A DNA stretch of 64,000 nucleotides. Source: Candidatus Peregrinibacteria bacterium GW2011_GWC2_39_14. GTDB lineage: Bacteria; Patescibacteriota; Gracilibacteria; UBA1369; UBA12463. Location of the stretch: positions 1 to 64,000 of the forward strand of contig LBWJ01000005.1 of assembly GCA_000993595.1 (NCBI GenBank), read 5' to 3'. Positions 42,346-51,659 of this stretch are shown here, one piece after another (within the stretch, counting starts at the first letter, position 1; the number at the start of each line of letters is the position of its first letter). The notes beneath the pieces are model-generated. The model saw only the letters and a list, made by a program, of their open reading frames with translations. It did not search any database and was not told the DNA's origin. Made by a program: the position numbers and the translations under genes.

Positions 42346-42369
42346 TGGAATCCGAACGTAAAAATACAT

Positions 42370-43902
42370 ATGGAATTAAATATAATACTGTTGGTTACGG
42401 GTTTACTCGCAGGTTTTATAACCGGAGAGGTGCTAACCCCAAAGAAAAAAATCAATATAGCGGAAACGCGACACAAAGCGGATAAAACCGTTGAGTTAGC
42501 AAAAGAAAAAGCAATTCAGATAAGGGAAAAAGCGAGGATGCAAACCGACGAGGCAAGAACTAAAACAACGGAAAATTCAAAAACGTATGAATTGTTTTTA
42601 AAAGATCTTGAAAAATCGGTAAAGATAAAAGAAGAGGCTTCAAGTAAAAGAGAAAAAAGGCTTGAGGAGTTAAAGCTCCAAGCCGCACAAGAAGATGAAA
42701 AGTTGATTTCAATACAGAAAAAACACGAAGAAATAAAACTCGATCAAGTTAAAACCCTTTCAAGTAAAGCCGGAAAAAGCGTAGAAGATGTTAAAGATCA
42801 GCTCGTAAAAAGCTTTGAAGAAGGACTTAAAGTGGAAAATGTTGATAAACTGAAAAGACTCGAAAGTTATTACGGAGAAATTGCAGAGAAATACGCGAAA
42901 AACATGATACTCGAGACCATGCAAAGGGTGGCAATGGACACTTCGACCGAAAAGAAAAATGTACAAATTTACGTACCAAAAGACGGCTTAAAAGCCGAGC
43001 TTGTTGGAAGAACGGGTGAAAATATTAAAGAGCTCGAGAGTTTGGTGGAGGTCAGCATTGTGTTTAACGATTTTCCGGATACGATTTCGGTTTCGTCTTA
43101 CAGTTTATTGCAAAGGCACATAGCGGAAATCGCGATAACAAGGTTATTCGAAAGCAGAAGAAGAATAGATGTGAAAATGGTGCAGGAGGCTGTGAAGTTT
43201 GCAACCGCGGAAGTTGATAAAGATGTTTATAAGCTTGGGCTTGATGCTATAAAGAAACTTGGCATAAAAAGAGCGTTTCATCCGGACTTGGTGAAGATAA
43301 TTGGAAGACTTTATTTCAGAACTAGTTACGGTCAAAACATTATGCGCCATTCTATGGAGGTTACATATCTTGCAAACATGATAAGTGACGAGCTTGGACT
43401 GGATGGAGAAACTTGCAGAATAGCCGGATTTTTACACGATCTCGGGAAAGCTATAGATCAGGATCCCGGGGTGACCGGTGGTCACGATTTTATTACAAAA
43501 GAATTGATGACAAAATACGGATTTTCGGAAGATGAAATACATGCGGCATGGGCGCATCATGAATCGGAACCCGCAAGAACTCCGGAGGCGATGGTGATTA
43601 AGGCGGCAGATGCAATCTCGGCGGGAAGGCCTGGCGCAAGACAAGAGTCTATAGGTAGATATATTGAAAGAATTAAAGCCTTGGAAGAAATTCCAAGCAG
43701 GTTTAACGGCGTTAAAAGAGCTTTTGCAATTTCAGCAGGGCGTGAAGTTAGAGTGCTTGTTGATGCGCAAACTTTAAAAGATGAGGATCTTGCCGGACTT
43801 GCAAAAACCGTCGCAGAAACCATAGAAAGCGAGGTTGGTTATCCCGGAAAAGTAAAAATTAACGTGATCAGAAGAACTCAAACTTCTGAGTATACAAGAT
43901 AA
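42370..43902 (+). CDS. rny: Ribonuclease Y
   Basis: A 510-residue protein with the full RNase Y layout. It has an N-terminal membrane anchor (residues 2-18); a long coiled coil to about 170 (ETRHKADKTVELAKEKAIQIREKARM); a KH RNA-binding domain (about 200-260, VGRTGENIKELESLVEV); and an HD domain with the metal motif AGFLHDLGKAIDQD and the later AHHE segment. It ends with the RNase Y tail GYPGKVKINVIRRTQTSEYTR. It starts mRNA decay as a membrane-bound endonuclease. It has its own promoter. A ricT gene, whose product assists RNase Y in Bacillus, lies 4.3 kb away. Confidence 0.95.
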   Translation: MELNIILLVTGLLAGFITGEVLTPKKKINIAETRHKADKTVELAKEKAIQIREKARMQTDEARTKTTENSKTYELFLKDLEKSVKIKEEASSKREKRLEELKLQAAQEDEKLISIQKKHEEIKLDQVKTLSSKAGKSVEDVKDQLVKSFEEGLKVENVDKLKRLESYYGEIAEKYAKNMILETMQRVAMDTSTEKKNVQIYVPKDGLKAELVGRTGENIKELESLVEVSIVFNDFPDTISVSSYSLLQRHIAEIAITRLFESRRRIDVKMVQEAVKFATAEVDKDVYKLGLDAIKKLGIKRAFHPDLVKIIGRLYFRTSYGQNIMRHSMEVTYLANMISDELGLDGETCRIAGFLHDLGKAIDQDPGVTGGHDFITKELMTKYGFSEDEIHAAWAHHESEPARTPEAMVIKAADAISAGRPGARQESIGRYIERIKALEEIPSRFNGVKRAFAISAGREVRVLVDAQTLKDEDLAGLAKTVAETIESEVGYPGKVKINVIRRTQTSEYTR

Positions 43903-43922
43903 AAAAATAACCCTCACAAAAA

Positions 43923-44162
43923 ATGGCAGACGAAAAAGACTCAGAAGGTATAGTTGATAAATTCATTTTAGGGGCGCTTATCGGTGGAGCAATTGGATCG
44001 GTATTAGGCGTAGCTCTTGCTCCAAAATCAGGCAAAGAAAACAGGAAAACGATTTTTAAAAAATATAAAGAAATAAAAAACAATTTATTGGGCGCGAGGG
44101 AGCATCAAGGCGTTAAAGAAGAGTCGGTGCAAGAAGTGGCTCAAAAACAAGAAGAGGAATAA
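43923..44162 (+). CDS. YtxH-domain small protein
   Basis: A 79-residue protein. DKFILGALIGGAIGSVLGVALAPKSGKENRKTI is the YtxH pattern: a glycine-rich amphipathic membrane helix followed by the APKSG box and a basic coiled tail. The YtxH family is membrane-associated and linked to envelope stress, with no known reaction. It lies 20 bases after rny and 13 bases before a VanW gene, so it belongs to the same unit. Confidence 0.8.
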   Translation: MADEKDSEGIVDKFILGALIGGAIGSVLGVALAPKSGKENRKTIFKKYKEIKNNLLGAREHQGVKEESVQEVAQKQEEE

Positions 44163-44175
44163 ACACAGCTTTATT

Positions 44176-45981
44176 ATGAGCAGAAAATTAAAAGTGGCAA
44201 AATACGTTGGAGCCATTTTGATAATTTTAATGATTGTCGCGGCGGTTATCTTCGGAGGCAAGCCGTCATATGTGATTGCGGGGGTTTTGGTTGAAGATGT
44301 TAATTTAATACAGAAGCAAGAAGAAATAACAGCCAAAATTAAAGATTTTCAGGACAAAAAAATACAATTTACGTACAATGGCAAAACGGTTTACATCTCC
44401 CCTTCTGACATTGGCGTGGAAATGAATTTAAAAGAAACGATCGATAAGATAAAAAAATCAAATCGCATAGGATTTTTCATGGATCCGATTTATATGCCAC
44501 TCGAAAATAAATTCGATCAGGCAAAGTTAAGTGATTTTATAAAAACCGAATTCAAGGACGATATCCGAGAAATGCAAGAGGCGCGCATCGTTTTGAATAA
44601 AGGAAATTTTGAGATTACAAAAGAGCAAGAAGGATCAAAGTTAGATGAAAAACAGCTGACAGACGACATGAAAGCCAAATTAAACAATGCGTTGGATGCG
44701 GCAGTTGATTTAAAGTTTACAAAAACGCCGCCGACTATTTTAGCGGAAGACTTAAGCGTGAATTTTGAAAGAATTAAAACAGCACTCAATAAAAACATTG
44801 CGGTAAAATACGATAAAAAGTCATACCCGTTTTATCCAAAAACATTTCTTGATGCAGTGTTTTTTCAAAAAGAATATAAGTTGATAACGGAAGATGTTGC
44901 GGCGGGTCAATTTGTCGGTTCGGGGATTAAAATAAAATTAAATCCGGAATTTACAAAGAAGTCTTTTACAGCAAATATAGCGCAAGAAATAGACAAAAAA
45001 GCCAGTTCGGTAAAAATATATAAAGATAAGAATGACAAGGTTATCGTTGAAGGACATGGGGATGTTGGCGAGGAGGTTGATCAAGATAAATTAATAGAAC
45101 TGCTTGAAATTGCAATGAATGAAAATGTGCAAATTGTGAAGATTCCGATAATCGAAACCAGCCCGGAAGTCTCAATTTCCGAAGACTTGCAGGCGCTTGG
45201 TATAAAGGAGCTTATTGGCACTGGGCACACGTCTTATTACAATTCGCCTAAAAACAGGATCTATAATATTGCAAATGGAGTTGCCAAGTTTAACGGTGTA
45301 TTGATCAAGCCGGACGAGGTTTTTTCTTTTAATAAAACGCTCGGAAAAGTCGATGAAACAACAGGGTATTTAAAAGAACTGGTTATCAGGCCGGAAGGAA
45401 CGGTGCCGGAATATGGCGGCGGACTTTGCCAAGTTTCAAGCACAATGTATAGGGCCGCGATTTATACCGGTCTTCCAATAGTTGAAAGATCGCCGCATTC
45501 TTATGCGGTTACATATTATTCACAAATTGGCGGGCACGGTTTGGACGCAACGATTTATCCGGGCGTACACGATTTAAAATTTAAAAATGACACAGGTGCA
45601 TATATTTTGGTTCAGTCTTATACAGACAGCCTTGAGGCATATTACAAATTTTATGGAACTTCAGACGGAAGGAAGGTTGCCATGGACGGACCTTATCTGG
45701 GCAACTATAAGGATGCCAGGAAGGAAGAAATTGTAAAAACCAAGGATTTGGCGCCAGGCGGGAAAAAAATGATTGAACACGCAGGAAAAGGCTTTGACGC
45801 AGTCTGGTACAGAACAATGACTTATTCCAGCGGTCTAAGCACAAAAGAAACGATTTTTAGCCAATATAGGCCAACAGCAAATAGGTATACGGTTGGGTAT
45901 ACGGTCGAAGAATTAGCGCAGCAGGCCGCGCAAAATGCACAAAACGGTTTGCCGGTTAAGGCGGGGGAATTTAAGGACTAA
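44176..45981 (+). CDS. VanW-family protein with peptidoglycan-binding-like domains
   Basis: A 601-residue protein. A signal-anchor helix (residues 9-30) is followed by two repeats of the YoaR/PG_binding_4 type (about 45-150 and 155-330). A VanW domain follows (about 350-490), with SYYNSPKNRIYNIANGVAKFNGVLIKPDEVFSFN, GGGLCQVSSTMYRAAIYTGLP, and ERSPHSYAVTYY. A G5-like/beta stretch and a helical tail close the protein. It is an extracytoplasmic protein acting on or near the cell wall; the catalytic role of VanW is unknown. It shares 4 bases with the convergent hypothetical gene at its end. Confidence 0.9.
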   Translation: MSRKLKVAKYVGAILIILMIVAAVIFGGKPSYVIAGVLVEDVNLIQKQEEITAKIKDFQDKKIQFTYNGKTVYISPSDIGVEMNLKETIDKIKKSNRIGFFMDPIYMPLENKFDQAKLSDFIKTEFKDDIREMQEARIVLNKGNFEITKEQEGSKLDEKQLTDDMKAKLNNALDAAVDLKFTKTPPTILAEDLSVNFERIKTALNKNIAVKYDKKSYPFYPKTFLDAVFFQKEYKLITEDVAAGQFVGSGIKIKLNPEFTKKSFTANIAQEIDKKASSVKIYKDKNDKVIVEGHGDVGEEVDQDKLIELLEIAMNENVQIVKIPIIETSPEVSISEDLQALGIKELIGTGHTSYYNSPKNRIYNIANGVAKFNGVLIKPDEVFSFNKTLGKVDETTGYLKELVIRPEGTVPEYGGGLCQVSSTMYRAAIYTGLPIVERSPHSYAVTYYSQIGGHGLDATIYPGVHDLKFKNDTGAYILVQSYTDSLEAYYKFYGTSDGRKVAMDGPYLGNYKDARKEEIVKTKDLAPGGKKMIEHAGKGFDAVWYRTMTYSSGLSTKETIFSQYRPTANRYTVGYTVEELAQQAAQNAQNGLPVKAGEFKD

Positions 45982-46469
45982 AGCTTTAATTCGCCAGCAG
46001 TTCTAGTGATGCTTTCTTTATTAGCAGCGGCAAGATCAGCGAGAAATACATCTGGTGAATGCTGTTCGACAGGCTCTAATTCAGCCTGGCACTCCACTTC
46101 ATTCATAGCTATAAAACTCAGACCAACGTCAGTTCTTCGCTTTATTTGTTCGACGATTTTAGATGGTGAAAAACAGTCTGCGCCAAAATCCATGCGAAGT
46201 TCCGGGTCTAATTCTGAAAAATAAACCATGGCCCTTGCAGCAGCTTCATCAACGTAGCCGGCTAAAACCGCTAAACCTACATCGGTGCACGATTCAACGT
46301 GAGAAGCTATTTCGCTGGGACTATAGAAAAGACCTGAAACATGGAGGCTCCTCTCGTTTTGGTCAGGCAACTTCCTGTAATAATTAACACACAACTTGGT
46401 AAGCTCCTGCATTGGAGTTTTAGGAGCTTCTACTGGCGCCGTCGGTGGCACATTAATTGGACGAGTCAT
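45978..46469 (-). CDS. Hypothetical protein with duplicated unit
   Basis: A 163-residue soluble acidic protein. A unit of about 45 residues appears twice: YSPSEIASHVESCTDVGLAVL near residue 49 and FSPSKIVEQIKRRTDVGLSFI near residue 101, both with the S-P-S-x-I and R/C-TDVGL motifs. The start is Pro-rich (NVPPTAPVEAPKTP). No family is recognised. It stands alone between convergent VanW and the downstream permease unit. Confidence 0.6.
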   Translation of the reverse strand: MTRPINVPPTAPVEAPKTPMQELTKLCVNYYRKLPDQNERSLHVSGLFYSPSEIASHVESCTDVGLAVLAGYVDEAAARAMVYFSELDPELRMDFGADCFSPSKIVEQIKRRTDVGLSFIAMNEVECQAELEPVEQHSPDVFLADLAAANKESITRTAGELKL

Positions 46470-46499
46470 ATTTATGAATTATTTATAAAAAGGAAGTTA

Positions 46500-47393
46500 T
46501 TATATATTCAAAAGCGCAATCCCCGCAAGATTAATTAAAAGTGCGCAGATTTTGAGTGCGACATTCCTTTTATCCAAATCTTCTCGAAGATCAACTTTTA
46601 TAAATAACGCAAAAACAATAACTAAAATAAAAACAAAAATTGCCTGAAACCCTTCCATGGCATAAACAAGCGCAACTTTGCCAAGAGAAAGCGCCCAAAC
46701 GTTCAAAAGCGTACCGATGATCCCAATCACGATTGCCGCGAGTATAATCAAAATCGTTTTAAGATTAAAGGTCTTCATTTCCGCTGTGTGTATATTCCGA
46801 ATTTTTTTAAAAAAGAAAAATGGAATGGCGAGAAGCATGCCGGTTATATGTGTATAAATAAACAGATTGATAGTGCCGATTTCCTGAGAAACATGCCGTA
46901 CAGCGGTTCCGTATACCGCAAATCCAAGGCAGGAAAGTGCCATCCACCAAAAGGCTTTTGAAAATTTAACAATACCTTTGCCGAATTTCACTGAAGCCAA
47001 AACGATCCCAAAAATAAGCATGCAAAAAGCGATTATTTGGTTGTTCGTTAGAGTCTCTCCCATTGTGAAGTAAGCCATCATGAGGCTAAAAAGCGGAATC
47101 AAAACCCACAAAACGTTTATCCTTGAGATATCTTCCATTTGTACAGCTTTTACATATGGGAATAAAGCCGCAAATTCAAAAACCGTTGCGAGTAGTATCC
47201 ATAAAAACTGCTCCATCGTCGGTATATATAAGCCAAAAAATGGAATTAAAATTGCGCCAATTCCACCAACAAAAAACATCCAAATGCAATAAATATAAGG
47301 GTTTTTTATCTTATTCGCGATTATAAATTTATCGCCAATACTGCCAAAGGCCCAAACAAGATGTGACGAAATCGCGATCAAAATCCAATTCAT
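46500..47393 (-). CDS. EamA-type drug/metabolite transporter permease
   Basis: A 297-residue protein with ten membrane helices in two halves (about 1-135 and 140-295), each of EamA type. Examples are WILIAISSHLVWAFGSIGDKFI at the start and LWVLIPLFSLMMAYFTMGETLTNNQIIAFCMLIFGIVL before the break. DMT members export or import small metabolites; the substrate is unknown. The start overlaps the TPR gene by 4 bases (ATGA), so they are coupled. Confidence 0.83.
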   Translation of the reverse strand: MNWILIAISSHLVWAFGSIGDKFIIANKIKNPYIYCIWMFFVGGIGAILIPFFGLYIPTMEQFLWILLATVFEFAALFPYVKAVQMEDISRINVLWVLIPLFSLMMAYFTMGETLTNNQIIAFCMLIFGIVLASVKFGKGIVKFSKAFWWMALSCLGFAVYGTAVRHVSQEIGTINLFIYTHITGMLLAIPFFFFKKIRNIHTAEMKTFNLKTILIILAAIVIGIIGTLLNVWALSLGKVALVYAMEGFQAIFVFILVIVFALFIKVDLREDLDKRNVALKICALLINLAGIALLNI

Positions 47394-48235
47394 TTTCCGG
47401 ATTTCTTATGTTTTATTTTCTTGGAAACAGCCTTTAAATTCAAATTATTCTTATCAATTTTTAACCCCTGATCAATCACCTCTTTTGCGCGATCGAGATT
47501 GCCGAGTGAAACATAAGCATCCGCAAGAGCCGCATAAGAATCAGCGTTATTTGAGTCGAGCGAAATTGCTTTATTTATATTTTCAATGGTGCCATCGTAA
47601 TTTCCCATTTCATGCATCACGCGACCAATATTCAAAAATCTTTTTGGATTTGAAGAATCGAGTTCCGCAGATTTTGCGTAAACTTCACAAGATTCCGGAT
47701 ATCTTTGTTGCATATAAAGCGCATTGCCAAGGTTGCTATAAACAACCGCATCGCCACAATTTATGCCAAGCAACTTTTTAAAAATTGCTTCAGCTTTTGT
47801 TGGTAAATTCTTTTTTAAATAAATAACACCGAGTCGAAGATTTGCTTCAACATGATTCTCATTGAACGATAAAGCTTTAACATAAGCCTTTTCCGCCTCA
47901 TCTATATAATCTTTCTTAAATGCTTTTTCGCCTGCTAAAAAATATTTTTCCATTTCTTTTGCATCGTCAGTTTCAAGTCTTGGCTGAACAGTCTCGTTTC
48001 CAATAACAGCCGCAGGACAATGTGCAGCATCCGGCGCGGAAGTCTCAACGGGAATATTTATAAAAGATTTATTTTGCGCTTTAAATCGCGAAAAAATATA
48101 TTTTTGACCATAAGCAAAAAGCTTTTGTCCGCTTCCTGTGAAGAACCACAAATTTTTATTAAGCCTGTGGCGTCTTATGAAAATAAGAACAAGTCCCAAA
48201 ACCGAAAATATCGCAAGTAAAACGTAAATAAACAT
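47390..48235 (-). CDS. Membrane-anchored TPR protein
   Basis: A 281-residue protein. An N-terminal helix (residues 3-22) anchors it, a linker of about 70 residues follows, and then about five TPR units. Examples are EKYFLAGEKAFKKDYIDEAEKAYVKALSFNENHVEANLRLGVIYL and later repeats with A/G-N-A-L-Y and Y-A-A-L-A-D-A-Y patterns. TPRs mediate protein contacts. It may scaffold cell-envelope or secretion proteins. It is co-transcribed with the EamA permease. The partner is unknown. Confidence 0.8.
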   Translation of the reverse strand: MFIYVLLAIFSVLGLVLIFIRRHRLNKNLWFFTGSGQKLFAYGQKYIFSRFKAQNKSFINIPVETSAPDAAHCPAAVIGNETVQPRLETDDAKEMEKYFLAGEKAFKKDYIDEAEKAYVKALSFNENHVEANLRLGVIYLKKNLPTKAEAIFKKLLGINCGDAVVYSNLGNALYMQQRYPESCEVYAKSAELDSSNPKRFLNIGRVMHEMGNYDGTIENINKAISLDSNNADSYAALADAYVSLGNLDRAKEVIDQGLKIDKNNLNLKAVSKKIKHKKSGK

Positions 48236-48240
48236 ATTTT

Positions 48241-49116
48241 TTAAATTAACTCTGGTTCGGATTCAGGGCTTTCAGAAGGCTGTTTTCTGCCTCCAGTTGG
48301 AGTTGAGATTATTTTTTTAATTTCCTTGTCTTCAATAACCATAAATTGCCCTTCACGCGTGATAATTTTTACTTTTCTATTTAGAACATCAAGGCCGATA
48401 ACTTCGGCTTCATTGTCTTTTGTCGCAACAATGCTGCCAATTTCCGGCAATCCTTCCCTCATGCGGTTATATTCTTCAACTTCAAATCGCAAACAGCAAA
48501 GCAATTTTCCACAAACGCCGGATAATTTACTTCCACCTTTTCCCTCAAGTCCTTGCACTCTGACCATCTCCATTGTAATACTTAGCAATTTATCCATCCA
48601 ACTTTTACAGCAAACGCGTTTTCCACATTTTCCGCATGTAGCAAGCATTCTTGCACGATCCCTAGGTCCAACTTGATGTAAGTGAATTTGTTTTTTGAAA
48701 GCGCCGGCGAGTATTTTTACGAGTTCTCGAAAATCAACGCGCTCATCAGCTGTAAATAAAAATGCGAGACGTTTTCCGTCAAAAGAAAACGACGCGTCAA
48801 AAACATGCATATTCAAATTCAATTCCGTGACTTTATCGCAACACATCATAACCGCCTCAGCCTTTCTTTCTTCATGCGATTCAATTTTTTGTAAATCGTG
48901 AGAAGTGGCCTTCCTAAGGACACAGGCATTTTTCATCAATTTCTCGGCGTCAGAGGCTGGGCCGATATAATTTATTTTTCCGGCGTCTTCAGAGCCTTCC
49001 TCATCACGATAGATTATTATATCGCCGGCAGAGTAATCCGCATCGTCTTTTTCCGTGCAAGGAATTTCAATTAAATTTTTCTTAAAAAACGAAATTATGT
49101 GAAATGTATTTTTCAT
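48241..49116 (-). CDS. ricT: PSP1 domain protein RicT (YaaT)
   Basis: A 291-residue protein with the PSP1/RicT core. It has ADERVDFRELVKILAGAFKKQIHLHQVGPRDRARMLATCGKCGKRVCCKSWMD, then CGKLLCCLRFE, giving the conserved Cys set that binds an iron-sulfur cluster in the Ric complex of Bacillus, and a C-terminal SH3-like segment. In Bacillus RicT helps RNase Y and processing of some mRNAs; here rny is close by. Its start overlaps the end of holB (ATGA), the same order as in Bacillus (holB-yaaT), which supports the call. Confidence 0.9.
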   Translation of the reverse strand: MKNTFHIISFFKKNLIEIPCTEKDDADYSAGDIIIYRDEEGSEDAGKINYIGPASDAEKLMKNACVLRKATSHDLQKIESHEERKAEAVMMCCDKVTELNLNMHVFDASFSFDGKRLAFLFTADERVDFRELVKILAGAFKKQIHLHQVGPRDRARMLATCGKCGKRVCCKSWMDKLLSITMEMVRVQGLEGKGGSKLSGVCGKLLCCLRFEVEEYNRMREGLPEIGSIVATKDNEAEVIGLDVLNRKVKIITREGQFMVIEDKEIKKIISTPTGGRKQPSESPESEPELI

Positions 49117-50015
49117 ATGTTTAGCATTAAATTTTCAAGCGCTAGCTTTGGGTTAATATTATGCTTTAAAAGGTAATTTGTATAATCTATTTTTTCCAAA
49201 ATCTCGACATAAGGTTTTCGATAAGGTGCTCCGGTTACCATTCTCGTGCGAATTATATGTGTTAAAATATCCAGAATGTCTGCAATTTTTCGCGGATCAT
49301 TTTCCGCCTCTTTTATATATAAAAATCTATCAAAAATACTTTCATAATCAAGGAATCTTTGGAGGTCGGTATATAAAGTTTTATAATTTGATGCAAGTTG
49401 CGGATCGTTGATAAGGTCGAACGCCACGCCGGGCTTACCTAAAGCAAATTTACTGATTTGCTCAATCGTTGCCGCATCAGTTTCCGGGTACATATTTGTT
49501 AGGTGTTTTACTAAAACATCTTCAGGGCAATGGTGGAATTTGAGAACCCTCACTCGTGAAAGAATTGTCGGCATAATGCTTTTTAAAAACAATGTTGTAA
49601 AAAGAAAAATCGTGTTTGGCGGTGGTTCTTCAAGCGTTTTAAGCAGGCAGTTCCCGGCCTCATCCGGCATACGTTCAATATTTTCCGCAATAACAACTTT
49701 ATATTTACTTGGTGCGCTCAAATTAAGCCTATTTATCAATGCGCGAATTTCATCTATTTTTATCGATTCGCCATTATCTCGAAAAACAATCGTATCCGGA
49801 TGCGCATTTTTCTCTATTTGAAGGCAAGTTTGGCATGTATGGCAAAAGCTGTTTTCACACTGAAGAATATGCGCAAAGGTTTTTGCGACAGTAAATTTTC
49901 CGACCTTTTCCGGTCCGGCAAAAAGATATGCATGCGCAATATTGCCGGAAGTAATATTGTTTTCCAGTCCTTGCACAAGCTTTTCATGCCCTACAATTCT
50001 CCACGTGTATTTCAT
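49113..50015 (-). CDS. holB: DNA polymerase III delta prime subunit
   Basis: A 300-residue AAA+ clamp-loader protein. AYLFAGPEKVGKFTVAKTFAHIL is the P-loop, CENSFCHTCQTCLQIEK the zinc module, VIAENIERMPDEAGNCLLKTLEEPP the Walker B/sensor region, and PTILSRVRVLKF the SRC-like motif. The C-terminal 100 residues are the helical collar. It helps load the beta clamp (dnaN, 8 kb away). It ends with TGA overlapping ricT. Confidence 0.9.
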   Translation of the reverse strand: MKYTWRIVGHEKLVQGLENNITSGNIAHAYLFAGPEKVGKFTVAKTFAHILQCENSFCHTCQTCLQIEKNAHPDTIVFRDNGESIKIDEIRALINRLNLSAPSKYKVVIAENIERMPDEAGNCLLKTLEEPPPNTIFLFTTLFLKSIMPTILSRVRVLKFHHCPEDVLVKHLTNMYPETDAATIEQISKFALGKPGVAFDLINDPQLASNYKTLYTDLQRFLDYESIFDRFLYIKEAENDPRKIADILDILTHIIRTRMVTGAPYRKPYVEILEKIDYTNYLLKHNINPKLALENLMLNI

Positions 50016-50028
50016 AATTTTTCAAACT

Positions 50029-51330
50029 TTATTCGATTTTTTGCCAAGTTTTTTCTTGTCTGCAAAGAAGCTCATCAGCCTTTTCCGGATGCGCCATAAG
50101 CGCTTTTACAAACCTTTCCAAGCGAACTTTATTTTGAGATCCTTTAACGAGTAAAATATCTTCTTTTTTTATTAAATCTTTTGCGAATTCAGCGGCCGTT
50201 AAAGCCGAACTAAAAAAGCCAACATTGCTCTTATCCAAGCCATTTTTAATCGCTTCTTCTCCTGCGATTTTTGAAAACTCTCCAACGCAAAGCATAATGT
50301 CGGCGATCTTTGCTGCATGTGCTCCAACCTCTTTATGATATTCCGGCGACGCTTCTCCTAACTCATTCATATTCCCAAAAACAAAGATTTTTCTCTTTGC
50401 TCCGGCAAGGTCTTTCATTGTATTTAAAGCCGCAATTGTCGCCTCCGGAGACGCATTATAAGAGCTATCTATAATCACAGATCCATTAATTCCCTCAATC
50501 AAATTCATTCTCCCCGGTGGTGGACAAAAATACTTCAAAGATTCGGCGATTTCATTCATATAAAGTCCGCATTCAAGCGCGCAAGCAATGACCGGCAGAA
50601 AGCAATAAACGTGCTGTTCTCCCAAAATTGGAACTTCAAATTTTGCACGTAAATTTCCATAAACTGCAGTAAAAGAAATTCCGTTCAGCGTTGTTTTAAC
50701 ATCTTCAGCGCGCAATTTCGCCTCTTTATTAAGCCCAAATCCAATGAATCGAGTCCCCTTCTCGTCACGCAATTTCCCTTGAATTTCATATAATTTCTTC
50801 ACACGGTCATCGTCAACATTAATAATTGCGACCCCGTTTTTTTTCAAATTTTTCACAATAATACTTTTTTCTTCATAAACTTCATCAAGATTTTTGAATT
50901 GTCCGGGATTCAAATGAACAGGTTTAACATTAGAAAAAATCGCGATATCCGGCTGAACAATCGCGGTCAAATCTTTCATATCACCAACCTTATCAACGCC
51001 CATTTCCAAAATAAAGAAGTCAACTTTTTTCCTCGAAAAATAAGCATTATATTTCGCTTTCAAAATGTTAATAAGCCATAAAATTGGCGAAGAAAATCCC
51101 GCGTCAGCTTCAAGAATCGTCAAAGGCAAGCCAAATTCCGTATTATAGCTTTTTTTATTAGCAATAACTTTGAAGTGCGCTTCCAAAACTTTTTTTAAAG
51201 CATCTTTCGTTGTCGTTTTTCCGGCACTACCTGTTACTCCAATAATTTTTGCATGCTTCAATCTCCTCAGCCTAACTTTAGCCAAAAAAACAAGTGCCCT
51301 ATAAACAATGTTCCTAATAATTTTTTTCAT
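50029..51330 (-). CDS. murF: MurF-like Mur ligase lacking the N-terminal substrate domain
   Basis: A 433-residue ATP-dependent ligase. The P-loop GVTGSAGKTTTKDALKKVLE is near residue 34. The middle domain has NKKSYNTEFGLPLTIL, EMGVDKVGDM and NVKPVHLNP. The C-terminal part has SSYNASPEATIAALNTM and FGNMNELGEASPEYH, the MurF-type end. In other MurF proteins the P-loop comes near residue 105 after a domain that binds the UDP end of the substrate; here only about 30 basic residues precede it. The gap upstream (51331-51389) cannot hold the domain. It may use a partner or a different nucleotide substrate. It adds D-Ala-D-Ala to the peptide of peptidoglycan precursors, if MurF. Confidence 0.83.
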   Translation of the reverse strand: MKKIIRNIVYRALVFLAKVRLRRLKHAKIIGVTGSAGKTTTKDALKKVLEAHFKVIANKKSYNTEFGLPLTILEADAGFSSPILWLINILKAKYNAYFSRKKVDFFILEMGVDKVGDMKDLTAIVQPDIAIFSNVKPVHLNPGQFKNLDEVYEEKSIIVKNLKKNGVAIINVDDDRVKKLYEIQGKLRDEKGTRFIGFGLNKEAKLRAEDVKTTLNGISFTAVYGNLRAKFEVPILGEQHVYCFLPVIACALECGLYMNEIAESLKYFCPPPGRMNLIEGINGSVIIDSSYNASPEATIAALNTMKDLAGAKRKIFVFGNMNELGEASPEYHKEVGAHAAKIADIMLCVGEFSKIAGEEAIKNGLDKSNVGFFSSALTAAEFAKDLIKKEDILLVKGSQNKVRLERFVKALMAHPEKADELLCRQEKTWQKIE

Positions 51331-51389
51331 AATTCAGGCTTCCATACTAGCATTTTTAAGCTTTTTAATCCATGTTAAAATAGATTTGC

Positions 51390-51659
51390 ATGAAACAAGT
51401 TTTATTAAAAATTTCCGGTACCGTTCAGGGCGTTAATTTTCGTCGTGAAGCCCTTCGCGAAGCGCAAGGTCTCGGTATTTTCGGCTGGGTAAAAAACGAA
51501 AACGACGGCTCTGTGTCTGTTTGCGCACAAGGTGAAGACGCTGATTTAAAAGCTTTTATTGATTGGTGTTCGCACGGGCCGAATTCCGCTAAAGTGATAC
51601 ATATCGAAGAAACAATTCAAGCTTTAAATGCAAATTTAAAGAATTTTAAAATTTTCTAA
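51390..51659 (+). CDS. acyP: Acylphosphatase
   Basis: An 89-residue protein with the acylphosphatase pattern: VLLKISGTVQGVNFRREALREAQGLGIFGWVKNENDGSVSV. The Arg of VNFR and the Asn of VKNENDG are the catalytic pair; the family normally has VGFR, so here one Gly is replaced by Asn. It hydrolyses acyl phosphates such as acetyl or carbamoyl phosphate. It is a single plus-strand gene, divergent from murF, with an acidic C-terminus. It overlaps the end of the convergent membrane protein gene by 14 bases. Confidence 0.87.
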   Translation: MKQVLLKISGTVQGVNFRREALREAQGLGIFGWVKNENDGSVSVCAQGEDADLKAFIDWCSHGPNSAKVIHIEETIQALNANLKNFKIF

